Shown: in pieces, positions 1 through 6,226 of the stretch
Position numbering within the stretch: position 1 is the first letter of the stretch
How the letters are laid out: each line of letters begins with the position of its first letter
Assembly: GCA_029865445.1 (NCBI GenBank)
Contig: JAOUGY010000120.1
Coordinates: 1 to 10,187, forward strand
Length of the DNA: 10,187 nt
Direction of reading: 5' to 3'
Origin: Acidimicrobiia bacterium
GTDB lineage: Bacteria > Actinomycetota > Acidimicrobiia > Spongiisociales > ZC4RG35
Program-made: the position numbers and the translations under genes
The notes under the pieces: model-generated
The model's database searches: none
What the model saw: the letters and a program-made list of their open reading frames with translations, nothing else
Told to the model about the DNA's origin: nothing

Positions 1-163
1 CGGGATTCGGCGGGATCTGGCTCCAGGAATCGAGAGCCGCCAGGTACGCGTCCTGAATGGCGTCCTCGACGAGATCGAAGTCTCTGAAAGTCCGAACCAG
101 TCCGGCGAAGACCCTTCCATGCTCGCGGCGAAAGACCTCGGCGACGGCATCGACCTCCACCAC
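1..163 (-). CDS. ECF-type RNA polymerase sigma factor, N-terminal part (probable ECF42 group), cut by window edge
   Basis: Reading the minus strand from the GTG at 163-161 (or the next GTG at 160-158) gives about 54 residues of sigma region 2. They run from VVEVDAVAEVFRREHGRVFA through LVRTFRDFDLVEDAIQDAYL to the pattern W..IPPNP. The DxxLVEDAxQDAYxxAL stretch is the core-binding helix typical of ECF sigma factors, and the PPNP tail is common in the subgroup with long C-terminal TPR extensions. The upstream neighbour is a DGPF (YCII-related) protein, the known genomic partner of ECF42 sigma factors, so I infer that group. The start lies only 2 nt past the TGA of the DGPF gene (166-168), which implies an operon and probably translational coupling. 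No anti-sigma factor gene is visible; ECF42 members are thought to be controlled through their C-terminal extension. The DNA-binding region 4 and any TPR domain lie outside the window. The exact start codon is uncertain. Confidence 0.85.
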   Translation of the reverse strand, partial: MVEVDAVAEVFRREHGRVFAGLVRTFRDFDLVEDAIQDAYLAALDSWSQIPPNP

Positions 164-165
164 CT

Positions 166-531
166 TCAGTTGACCAAGGCCTCGTAGTCGAAGACCGGGC
201 GAACCTCGACCGTTCCGTAGCGAGCACCCGGTATGCCGGCCGCCACCGCAAGAGCGTGATCGAGGTCGCGACACTCGCACAGATAGAAGCCACCGATCTG
301 CTCGGCAATCTCCGCGAAAGGACCGTCACTGATCACCACCTCGCCTCCTCGCACACCGACCGTCGTTCCGATGTCGGCTGGCTGGAGCGCCTCACCGGCG
401 AGGAACACGCCGTCGGCGACGAGACGCTCCTTGTATCTGAGGTACTCGGTCTGATGAGCCGCGATGTCTTCGGCCGACCAGTCTTCGTCCATGTACGTCT
501 CGGGCAGGTGGAGCAGAAGCACGTATTTCAT
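166..531 (-). CDS. YCII-related DGPF-motif protein
   Basis: This is a 121-residue, full-length member of the YCII-related / DGPF family. It begins MKYVLLLH, the usual first beta strand. It contains the family-naming motif D69-G70-P71-F72 followed by E..E.IGGFYL, and ends with the ARYGTVEVRPV strand typical of the family. These small dimeric alpha-beta barrel (ferredoxin-like) proteins are predicted to be cytoplasmic. Their biochemical activity is not established, although a link to the muconolactone isomerase/YciI fold is accepted. The gene sits directly upstream of an ECF sigma gene, the arrangement known for ECF42, so it is probably both partner and target of that sigma factor. The ATG start at 531-529 is supported by a GAGAGGG Shine-Dalgarno-like stretch just upstream (about 535-541). 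The 42-nt gap to the secreted-protein gene upstream would allow co-transcription. Confidence 0.93.
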   Translation of the reverse strand: MKYVLLLHLPETYMDEDWSAEDIAAHQTEYLRYKERLVADGVFLAGEALQPADIGTTVGVRGGEVVISDGPFAEIAEQIGGFYLCECRDLDHALAVAAGIPGARYGTVEVRPVFDYEALVN

Positions 532-542
532 GACCCTCTCTC

Positions 543-568
543 GATCGTTGTCAGGACCATCCTCGACA
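543..568 (-). promoter_or_regulatory. Possible ECF42-type promoter upstream of the DGPF gene
   Basis: On the minus strand TGTCGA (568-563) is followed after 15 nt by CGATC (547-543), ahead of the DGPF start codon at 531. From memory, ECF42 target promoters carry TGTCGA at -35 and a short CG-containing -10, so the -35 matches and the -10 is only approximate. With usual spacing the transcript would begin almost at the ATG, which fits poorly with the Shine-Dalgarno-like stretch. A second TGTCGA (598-593), inside the end of the preceding gene, would give a longer leader but has no good -10. TCGA-rich words are frequent in this genome, so chance is a serious alternative. Confidence 0.3.
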
Positions 569-573
569 GCCCG

Positions 574-1017
574 TCAATCATCGAGCGTCACCTCGACACA
601 TCCCGACCGGTATGCGACCTCGGTGCCGGCCTCGAGTTCCCATCGGACCCAGAACCGATTGGGTGCGCCCGCCAGGGCTTCACCGGGAAAGAGTACGGTC
701 AGCGAGCCCGATCCGCTCGGCCCGGTCCTGATGACACCTTCGGGCACCGCAATCGAACCGAGAGCGCAATCCGGTGTCGAGAAGACGTGTCCGATCACGG
801 AATAGGTGGTCTCGGCCCGCGCTCCAGCAACGACGTGGCGTTCCATCGCACCACGATTGACACCGTGCGTCACGTCGAGAACGCGACCGACCTCGAGCGG
901 AGGATGTCCCTCGAGACCGATCGCTTCGTATGTGGTGTGTGCCACCGACGGTGAGGCCATCGCCGGGGCCGCCACCGCTAACAAACCGAGGATCATCAAG
1001 CCGATGAGCCGTCCCAT
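574..1017 (-). CDS. Small secreted protein of unknown family with signal peptide
   Basis: The product has 147 residues. It starts with a clear Sec signal peptide: short basic n-region MGR, hydrophobic core from L4 to about A17, and an A19-M20-A21 cleavage motif before S22. The mature part of about 126 residues is rich in Thr, Val, Gly and Ser with alternating hydrophobic residues, suggesting a beta-sandwich-like exported domain. It has just two cysteines, C84 and C140, which could form one disulfide outside the cell. I see no lipobox, no LPXTG signal and no further membrane segment, so it is probably released or loosely wall-associated. I do not recognise the family. The ATG at 1017-1015 is well supported by AGAGGAG (1030-1024) with a 6-nt spacing, and that ribosome binding site overlaps one arm of a strong inverted repeat (1027-1062). 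It lies between the DUF4870 gene and the DGPF gene on the same strand. Confidence 0.8.
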   Translation of the reverse strand: MGRLIGLMILGLLAVAAPAMASPSVAHTTYEAIGLEGHPPLEVGRVLDVTHGVNRGAMERHVVAGARAETTYSVIGHVFSTPDCALGSIAVPEGVIRTGPSGSGSLTVLFPGEALAGAPNRFWVRWELEAGTEVAYRSGCVEVTLDD

Positions 1018-1026
1018 GTTGGTCTC

Positions 1027-1062
1027 CTCTTCTGTCCGGATCGGGCGACCCGGACAGAAGAG
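1027..1062 (-). promoter_or_regulatory. Perfect 13-bp inverted repeat overlapping a ribosome binding site
   Basis: The arms at 1027-1039 and 1050-1062 (CTCTTCTGTCCGG and its exact complement) flank a 10-nt loop. In minus-strand mRNA the 3' arm ends in AGAG, which begins the AGAGGAG Shine-Dalgarno sequence (1030-1024) of the secreted-protein gene. Folding would therefore hide part of the ribosome binding site. There is no T-run after the stem on either strand, so a plain intrinsic terminator is less likely. It could be a translational on/off hairpin or a DNA-binding operator; a perfect repeat this long is unlikely by chance. Confidence 0.55.
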
Positions 1063-1080
1063 CTACGAACGAACGGAACT

Positions 1081-1098
1081 CAGATCGACGAGGATCTG
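1081..1098 (-). other. Small inverted repeat after the DUF4870 gene
   Basis: CAGATC (1081-1086) and GATCTG (1093-1098) form a 6-bp stem with a 6-nt loop, about 18 nt after the DUF4870 stop codon on the minus strand. The RNA that follows is T-rich only in patches (gttccgttcgttcg), so termination would be weak at best. It may act together with the stronger stem at 1027-1062 as a processing site or attenuator. A 6-bp match can also arise by chance. Confidence 0.3.
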
Positions 1099-1116
1099 CG
1101 AAACAGCCGGCGACCC

Positions 1117-1470
1117 TCAGCTGACAAAGCGGATGGTGAACGGGTAGCGGTACTGCTCGCCGTTGGCAGCCTTGACCGAGGCAACGATCACCAGCACGAA
1201 CCAGGCGATCAGGACGGCCGGGAGCAGCAGGAAGCCCACCAAGAGCAGAAGGGAGACCGCTGCCACCACGGAGTAGAGGAAGAACGAGATGTTGAAGTTC
1301 AGCGCTTCCTTGGCCTGAGCCTCGACGACGGGGTCGTCCTTCCACACGAGCCAGGCGACCAGCGGTCCGATCACCGACGGCACCCCCGCCAGCATGACGA
1401 GCGCCGAGAGATGCGAGAGCATCGACTTGTTGTTCGTGTCCATGACCGTTCCTGTCGTCGTCGCCGACAT
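1117..1470 (-). CDS. DUF4870 (Tic20-like) small integral membrane protein
   Basis: The product has 117 residues counted from the ATG at 1470-1468. It shows the family pattern: a first hydrophobic region SMLSHLSALVMLAGVPSVIG with G35-P36 running into LVAWLVWKDD (about 17-43), the conserved EALNFNIS block (56-62), a long hydrophobic stretch (63-99, two helices), and the closing NGEQYRYPFTIRFV (103-116). Three to four membrane segments are expected. Function is unknown; family members are often found next to stress or secretion genes. I chose this start because AAGGAG (1483-1478) lies 7 nt upstream; an in-frame TTG at 1491-1489 would add seven residues but place that ribosome binding site inside the gene. 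It lies 93 nt downstream of the thioesterase gene and about 100 nt upstream of a secreted-protein gene, all on the same strand. Confidence 0.92.
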   Translation of the reverse strand: MSATTTGTVMDTNNKSMLSHLSALVMLAGVPSVIGPLVAWLVWKDDPVVEAQAKEALNFNISFFLYSVVAAVSLLLLVGFLLLPAVLIAWFVLVIVASVKAANGEQYRYPFTIRFVS

Positions 1471-1563
1471 TGTTTCACTCCTTGTTCTCAACTCCCTCCA
1501 GCATGAGGGTCGCGACTCCCCACGACAACCAGGGGTTCCCCCAGACCCTCCCTGAGACCCCGG

Positions 1564-2343
1564 TCAGCGGTGAGGGGCCAGCAGGAGGGTTTGGGTGGCT
1601 CTGCCCACCGGCCCATCGACGTCGAACAGCTCGGCGTCGGCGAGCCCCACCCCATCCGGTTGCCAGTGCGACACCACCCGTGAGCCGATCCACTCGCCCA
1701 CGGGCTCGCGGTGCACAGAGATCGAGAGATCCGCATTCAGGAACGACACGCGATCGAGATAGTCGTTGTAGCTGACCCCATTCCCGCAGTCGGCTACCAC
1801 CGCCAAACGCTGGAAGCCAGTGGGATTCTCGTCGGGAAGGATCGGAACCGAACGGATCCAGACCGTGGTTGGGCCACCCTTCCCCAACGATTGAGCGGGG
1901 TCGTACCTGGTTTCGACGGATGATGGGAACGCCACCAGGTCGTGTCGCGTCTCTTGGATCGGGAAGGGACCTGGGACCGACACCCCGAAGTCGGGACTGT
2001 CGACGGCGGCGGTCGAGAGTTCGAACTGGGGGAGGGTCCTCAGGTGAAGAGCCCTTCCAACAGCCAGGGTCCGGGTGTCATCGAAAAGTTCGACCTCCGT
2101 GGTGATCACGGATCGGCCCGGACGGACCACCGTTGAACGTACCCGGAATCCGCTGATTGGAATGGGTCGGATCAGTTCGACGTGCAGACGAGCGAGGCGA
2201 CCATTCCGTACCCGGCGCTCTGCTTCGCGTGCCATCGCGGCGATCGGCGGGCCGGCGTGGCAGGCCGATGCATCCCACGGGCCCCGGCACAGGTCGGTGG
2301 GGCGAAACCAACCACCGTCGAAAACGAGATACGAATCGGCCAC
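1564..2343 (-). CDS. TesB-like acyl-CoA thioesterase family protein (double hotdog)
   Basis: The 259-residue product matches the actinobacterial thioesterase family built from two fused hotdog domains. The N-terminal half has VADSYLVFDGGWFRPTDLCR followed by GPWD and HAGPPIAAMARE, the usual opening of the first hotdog. It continues with the strand LARLHVELIRPIPISGFRV and the ARG-like R-P-G-R-S turn. The C-terminal half contains AVVADCGNGVS, DYLDRVSFLNADLSISVHRE, GEWIGSRVVSHW and a final ATQTLLLAP strand. The conserved Asp of VVADCGNG and Gln of ATQTLL occupy places like the catalytic Asp and Gln of TesB. The likely reaction is hydrolysis of an acyl-CoA thioester; the substrate is not visible. 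I chose the GTG at 2343-2341 because homologues begin at this point and a -10-like TATTGT (2355-2350) sits exactly 6 nt before it, suggesting a leaderless mRNA. The reading frame stays open far upstream only because it lies antisense to the ABC gene. Confidence 0.87.
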   Translation of the reverse strand: MADSYLVFDGGWFRPTDLCRGPWDASACHAGPPIAAMAREAERRVRNGRLARLHVELIRPIPISGFRVRSTVVRPGRSVITTEVELFDDTRTLAVGRALHLRTLPQFELSTAAVDSPDFGVSVPGPFPIQETRHDLVAFPSSVETRYDPAQSLGKGGPTTVWIRSVPILPDENPTGFQRLAVVADCGNGVSYNDYLDRVSFLNADLSISVHREPVGEWIGSRVVSHWQPDGVGLADAELFDVDGPVGRATQTLLLAPHR

Positions 2344-2406
2344 CTCGTGACAATACGTGGCGGCGGCCGTGGCCGGGAAGCGACCGGTGAGACCTAGGCT
2401 GAGCGG
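2344..2406. promoter_or_regulatory. Divergent spacer with two probable leaderless promoters
   Basis: This 63-bp spacer separates the minus-strand thioesterase from the plus-strand ABC operon. On the plus strand TAGGCT (2395-2400) is followed by 6 nt and the ATG at 2407. On the minus strand TATTGT (2355-2350) is followed by 6 nt and the GTG at 2343. Both match the actinobacterial TANNNT -10 consensus and would place the first transcribed base at the start codon. Neither start has a convincing Shine-Dalgarno sequence. I see no clear -35 hexamer; TTCCCG on the minus strand around 2374-2379 is the nearest. Confidence 0.5.
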
Positions 2407-4203
2407 ATGGCCCCCACCGACGTGATCGAGCACGCGCTCGAACCCGAACGCGCAGTGGCGCGGCGCGGGATGGCACTCATCGCACGCCAGCTCCGCAGGG
2501 CACGCCGCGAGTTCACCTTGGGGGCAGTGGGCACGGTCGTGTATGCGGTCACGACCATCGTCTCCTCCTACGTCATCGGCTGGGCGACCGACTCTGTACT
2601 GCTGCCCGCGGCAGATCGAGGCGATGTCACCACGGCGTCCCTGACGGGGGTGGCGCTCGCCATTCTGGGCGTCGCCGTCTTTCGGGGTGCCGGCATCGCA
2701 TTCCGTCGCATTGGGGCCTACGCCGCCCAGTATCGCCTGCAGCAACGCGACCGGGTCGACGTGACCGATCGACTCCTCGACCTCCCCGTCGAATGGCACC
2801 GCCGCCATCCCACCGGGGAGTTGCTCTCGATCGTGAATGCCGACGCCGAAGCAGCATCCTCGGTGGCCGCGCCACTGCCCATGGCGTTCGGCGTGCTCGT
2901 GATGCTGGCCATCACGAGCGTCCTCTTGGTGATGACCGACCCGTTCCTGGCGCTCATCGGCTTCGCGGTCGGCCCTGCCATTGCCATCTCCAACGTCGCC
3001 TTCCAGCGACGCATGCGCGTCGTGGTCGCGCAGGCTCAGCAGCTGCGGGCGGAGGTCAGCGAGATCGCTCACGAGTCTTTCGACGCCGCTCTCGTGGTGA
3101 AGACGCTGGGTCGCGAGGACATCGAGGTGGGACGCTTCGGGGCGCGATCGGATGACCTGAGGGACCGAATGGTCGAGGTCGGTCGTATCAGAGCCGTGTT
3201 CGATCCCCTGATGGAGGCGCTTCCCAGCATCGGCGTCCTGGCGGTCCTGTACGTCGGAGCGTTGAGGGTCGACCAGGGCCTTCTGACGGCCGGCACCCTC
3301 GTCACGTTTGCGTACCTGTTCCGATTGGTGGCGCTCCCCATGCGGGTGTTCGCGTGGCTCCTCGCCGACCTGCCACGGGCGACCGTCGGCTGGAAGAGAA
3401 TCGAGGCGGTCGCCGAAGCCCCCGGCCTCATCGAGTACGGCAAAGGACGCCTGGAGACCGAGGGCGGCGCCACGGCCGCGGTCGACGATGTCGCCTATCG
3501 ATACCGGGACGAAGCAGAGGGGCGAGGGATCTCGTCGATCTCGCTGGACATCCCGCCCCGGTCCACGGTCGCCCTGGTGGGACCGACAGGGTCCGGCAAG
3601 TCGACGATCGCCTATCTGCTCGTCCGTTTGTTCGACCCTGATCAGGGTCGTGTCTGCCTCGACGGGCAAGGTCTTCTCGATCTCGATCGAGGCGAGATTC
3701 CTCGACACACCGCCCTCGTGTTTCAAGAGCCGTTCCTCTTCGACGACACGGTGCGGGCCAACATCACGCTCGGCGCCGACTACGACGACGAGGCCGTCCA
3801 GCGGGCGGCCACCCTCGCGCTTGCACACGGATTCGTCTCGAGCCTTCCCCAGGGCTACGACACGATCATCGGTGAGCGCGGGGCCACCCTCTCGGGAGGC
3901 CAGCGTCAGCGGATCGCGCTGGCCCGGGCACTCGTCCGCAACCCCCGTCTGCTCGTGTTGGACGACGCCACGTCGGCGGTGGACCCGGCAGTGGAGGCGG
4001 AGATCCTCGACGGGCTCCGGACGCTCGACACGAGCGTGGTCATCGTGGCCTACCGCCGGTCTTCGATCCTCCTCGCCGACAGCGTCATCTTCGTCGAGGA
4101 CGGGAGGGTGACCGGTCGTGGCAGTCACGACGAGCTCTACGCCCGACTTCCCCCGTACGCCGAGCTGATAGACGCCTACGAGCGGGAAGAACACGATGAG
4201 TGA
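2407..4203 (+). CDS. ABC exporter half-transporter, subunit 1 (degenerate ATP site)
   Basis: The 598-residue protein has the type IV exporter layout: a transmembrane domain with six likely helices (about 37-60, 77-97, 156-175, 178-197, 270-288, 294-318), then an ATP-binding domain from about 355. Visible motifs are Y364 in the A-loop region, Walker A GPTGSGKST (392-400, K398), Q-loop FQEP (Q440), signature LSGGQRQR (495-502) and Walker B LLVLDDATSAVDP with D519. Two catalytic positions are altered: the usual Glu after Walker B is D520, and the switch-loop His is Tyr (Y549, in VAYRRSS). The signature is intact. In heterodimeric exporters one subunit carries exactly such changes, so I infer it pairs with the next gene. 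It is probably a drug, lipid or peptide exporter; the substrate cannot be read from sequence. The start ATG follows a TAGGCT -10-like box and may be leaderless. The stop overlaps the next start by 8 nt. Confidence 0.93.
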   Translation: MAPTDVIEHALEPERAVARRGMALIARQLRRARREFTLGAVGTVVYAVTTIVSSYVIGWATDSVLLPAADRGDVTTASLTGVALAILGVAVFRGAGIAFRRIGAYAAQYRLQQRDRVDVTDRLLDLPVEWHRRHPTGELLSIVNADAEAASSVAAPLPMAFGVLVMLAITSVLLVMTDPFLALIGFAVGPAIAISNVAFQRRMRVVVAQAQQLRAEVSEIAHESFDAALVVKTLGREDIEVGRFGARSDDLRDRMVEVGRIRAVFDPLMEALPSIGVLAVLYVGALRVDQGLLTAGTLVTFAYLFRLVALPMRVFAWLLADLPRATVGWKRIEAVAEAPGLIEYGKGRLETEGGATAAVDDVAYRYRDEAEGRGISSISLDIPPRSTVALVGPTGSGKSTIAYLLVRLFDPDQGRVCLDGQGLLDLDRGEIPRHTALVFQEPFLFDDTVRANITLGADYDDEAVQRAATLALAHGFVSSLPQGYDTIIGERGATLSGGQRQRIALARALVRNPRLLVLDDATSAVDPAVEAEILDGLRTLDTSVVIVAYRRSSILLADSVIFVEDGRVTGRGSHDELYARLPPYAELIDAYEREEHDE

Positions 4204-5971
4204 GCGTTCGGCCGGCGCAACCATTCGGCGTGGCCTCCGCCTCTCGCCCGAGCTACGGCGCGGCCTCCCCATGACTCTCCTGCTGGCTGTGGTCGCCACC
4301 GCGGGGAGAGTGATCGTTCCCATCGCCGTCCAGCAGGTGATCGACAAGGGCATCGGATCCGCCGGGGTCGACATGGGGTTTGTCGGGGCCATGGTGGCTG
4401 GGGCCCTCGGCGCGGTGCTCATCACGGCTCTGGCCACGGCGGGCATGCACATACGGCTCGCCAAGGTATCGGAGACCGCTCTGTCCGGGGTACGGGTGAG
4501 AGCGTTCCGCCACATCCATGACCTCTCGATGCTCCATCAGGCATCCGAACAGCGTGGGGCACTGGTCGCCCGGGTCACGTCTGATGTCGACGAGATCAGC
4601 CGCTTCATGCAATGGGGCGGTCTGATGCTCGTCACCAACGGCGGGCAGGCGCTCCTCGCGTTGATCGTGATGTTGGTCTACTCCGTGCCATTGGGTTTGG
4701 CCGTCGTCGCCATTCTCCCTGTGATCATCTGGACGTTGCGATGGTTCCAGCGCAGACTCGACGTCGCCTACCGCATCGTGAGGGAGCGGGTGGCAAGGAT
4801 GCTGGCCGTTCTGGCCGAGACCGTGGTGGGAGCGCCGGTGATCCGGGCCTACGGCGCGGAGGATCGCTCCCGGGTTCGATTGGGGGACGTGATCGAAGAC
4901 CACCGGTCGGCCGCTGTGCGTGCGGGCTCGATCTCCGGCGCCTTCTCGGGCACAGGCGAGCTTCTGTCTGCGCTCGTGATCGCCGCAGTGTTCGTGGTGG
5001 GGGCGATCCTCGCGGCCGACGGGCGGGTTTCGGTCGGCACGGTGGTTGCATTCCTTTTCCTCGCCCAGCTTTTCGTGCAACCCGTTCAGATGTTGGGGGA
5101 AGCGGTCAACGAGGCTCAGACCGCGGCGGCGGGGTGGAGGCGAGTCCTCGCCATCCTCGACATCGAACCAGACGTGTCGGATCCCGGTCCCGACGGCGTG
5201 GACCTGCCCCACGAGCCGCTCTCGGTTGGGTTCCGCGGTGTCGATTTCTCGTATTCGGACGGCGGGCCTCTCGCCCTCGTCGATGTGAGTACCGAGATCC
5301 TCCCCCGCACGAAGGTCGCCGTGGTGGGCGAGACCGGATCGGGGAAGACGACCTTCGCCAAGCTGTTGACCCGGCTCATGGACCCGGTCGAGGGCGTGGT
5401 GGAGATCGGCGGCAACGACGCCCGCACGATCCGCTTTCGCTCACTTCGGGACAGGGTGGTCCTGGTACCCCAGGAAGGCATGTTGTTTCGAGGGACCATC
5501 GGCGACAACGTCCGGATGGGCGACCCCGACGCCGGCGACGACCGGGTTCTCGCCGCCTTCAGACGATTGGGTCTGGCGGACTGGCTGGCCGAGATGCCGG
5601 CCGGACTTGCCACCGAAGTCGGGGAACGCGGGAGCGCGTTGTCGGTCGGCGAACGTCAGCTGGTGACTCTGGTGCGCGCCGCTATCGCCGATCCGGAGTT
5701 GCTCGTCCTCGACGAGGCAACGTCGGCTGTGGACCCTGCGACCGAGGTGAGAATCAACCGGGCGCTCGGGGAGCTGACGTCGGGGCGGACCGTGGTCACC
5801 ATCGCCCACCGGCTATCGACCGCCGAAGCGGCCGACCGCATCCTCGTGTTCGACTCGGGTCGCATCGCCGAGGACGGGTCACATGCAGAGCTCGTATCGG
5901 CAGGAGGTCCCTACTCCCGCATGTTCTCGGCTTGGCGACGAGGAACATCGAGCGTTCTCGAACGGGACTGA
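4196..5971 (+). CDS. ABC exporter half-transporter, subunit 2 (catalytic ATP site, altered signature)
   Basis: The 591-residue protein has a six-helix transmembrane domain in roughly the first 310 residues and an ATP-binding domain after that. Motifs are A-loop Y in VDFSYSDG, Walker A GETGSGKTT (K384), Q-loop VPQEG (Q426), Walker B LLVLDEATSAVDP with D506 and catalytic E507, and switch-loop IAHRLST with H538. The signature reads LSVGERQ (482-488) instead of LSGGQRQ, so its first Gly is Val and its Gln is Glu. Because an ATP site is built from the Walker motifs of one subunit and the signature of the other, this defect falls on the same composite site as the D520/Y549 changes of the upstream partner. 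The other site has all consensus residues. The gene starts inside the end of the first ABC gene (ATGAGTGA overlap, 4196-4203), so translation is probably coupled and the subunits are made in equal amounts. Confidence 0.93.
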   Translation: MSERSAGATIRRGLRLSPELRRGLPMTLLLAVVATAGRVIVPIAVQQVIDKGIGSAGVDMGFVGAMVAGALGAVLITALATAGMHIRLAKVSETALSGVRVRAFRHIHDLSMLHQASEQRGALVARVTSDVDEISRFMQWGGLMLVTNGGQALLALIVMLVYSVPLGLAVVAILPVIIWTLRWFQRRLDVAYRIVRERVARMLAVLAETVVGAPVIRAYGAEDRSRVRLGDVIEDHRSAAVRAGSISGAFSGTGELLSALVIAAVFVVGAILAADGRVSVGTVVAFLFLAQLFVQPVQMLGEAVNEAQTAAAGWRRVLAILDIEPDVSDPGPDGVDLPHEPLSVGFRGVDFSYSDGGPLALVDVSTEILPRTKVAVVGETGSGKTTFAKLLTRLMDPVEGVVEIGGNDARTIRFRSLRDRVVLVPQEGMLFRGTIGDNVRMGDPDAGDDRVLAAFRRLGLADWLAEMPAGLATEVGERGSALSVGERQLVTLVRAAIADPELLVLDEATSAVDPATEVRINRALGELTSGRTVVTIAHRLSTAEAADRILVFDSGRIAEDGSHAELVSAGGPYSRMFSAWRRGTSSVLERD

Positions 5972-6002
5972 CCAGAGGCCCTCGCTTCGCTCGGGCCGTC
6001 AG
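5968..6002 (+). other. Stem-loop over the end of the second ABC gene
   Basis: GGCCC (5977-5981) pairs with GGGCC (5993-5997), and the flanking CTGAC (5968-5972, containing the TGA stop) pairs with GTCAG (5998-6002). A 4-nt bulge lies on the left side. The loop CGCTTCGC-like core can add two more G-C pairs. No T-run follows, so this is not a classic intrinsic terminator, though GC-rich bacteria often use stems without one. The right arm is the first half-unit of the 8-bp tandem repeat that follows. Confidence 0.4.
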
Positions 6003-6029
6003 CAAGTCAGCAAGTCAGCAGGTCAGCAA
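5998..6029 (+). repeat. Tandem 8-bp repeat, four units (GTCAGCAA)
   Basis: Units at 5998-6005, 6006-6013, 6014-6021 and 6022-6029 read GTCAGCAA, GTCAGCAA, GTCAGCAG and GTCAGCAA. A degraded fifth unit starts GTC at 6030. The array begins within 30 nt of the ABC operon stop codon and does not encode part of either neighbour. The unit length is not a multiple of three, which also argues against a coding role. Confidence 0.9.
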
Positions 6030-6084
6030 GTCGATCGTCTCAACCGGTCGGGGAGGAAATCCGTTCGAGGCGGGGAGCAAAAGG

Positions 6085-6133
6085 CTGGAGACTGGAGACT
6101 GGGGACTGGTGACTGGGGACTGGGTGCTGGAAA
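6085..6133 (+). repeat. Tandem degenerate 7-bp repeat, seven units (CTGGRGA type)
   Basis: Seven consecutive heptamers all begin CTGG: CTGGAGA twice, then CTGGGGA, CTGGTGA, CTGGGGA, CTGGGTG and CTGGAAA. The last three bases vary while the first four never do. They resemble the heptanucleotide short tandem repeats known from intergenic DNA of cyanobacteria and other bacteria, which have no agreed function. The unit is far too short for CRISPR and there are no spacers. The 6134-6226 stretch after it shows no further repeat and no clear promoter for the transporter gene. Confidence 0.9.
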
Positions 6134-6226
6134 ACCACGTGCTCCCCTCCGAGACTTTCGGCGTCAACGGCGAATCGGGCTGCAAGACTCCCAACGCACA
6201 TCGGAGAGTGAATCGGGGCAGGTGCA

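Noticed and set aside
256..954. Plus-strand open frame opposite the DGPF and secreted-protein genes
   Set aside because: The composition is typical of an antisense shadow, and the minus-strand frames carry clear family features.
680..1345. Minus-strand open frame across the DUF4870 and secreted-protein genes
   Set aside because: It lacks a ribosome binding site and any domain, and it overlaps two genes on the same strand that have good starts, a signal peptide and a known family.
1471..1491. Upstream TTG start for the DUF4870 gene
   Set aside because: It would bury the AAGGAG ribosome binding site inside the coding region; the ATG at 1470 has ideal spacing to it.
1532..1541. GGGG-tt-CCCC as a terminator after the thioesterase gene
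   Set aside because: The stem has only 4 bp with a 2-nt loop and no T-run; it is not distinguishable from chance in GC-rich DNA.
2344..4515. Very long open minus-strand frame continuous with the thioesterase, antisense to the first ABC gene
   Set aside because: The translation is a low-complexity run rich in Arg, Asp, His and Gly with no domain, as expected opposite a GC-rich gene. The thioesterase similarity starts only at 2343, and the plus-strand ABC gene has every family motif.
5998..6133. CRISPR array
   Set aside because: The units are 7-8 bp, directly adjacent and without spacers; no cas-like gene is present.
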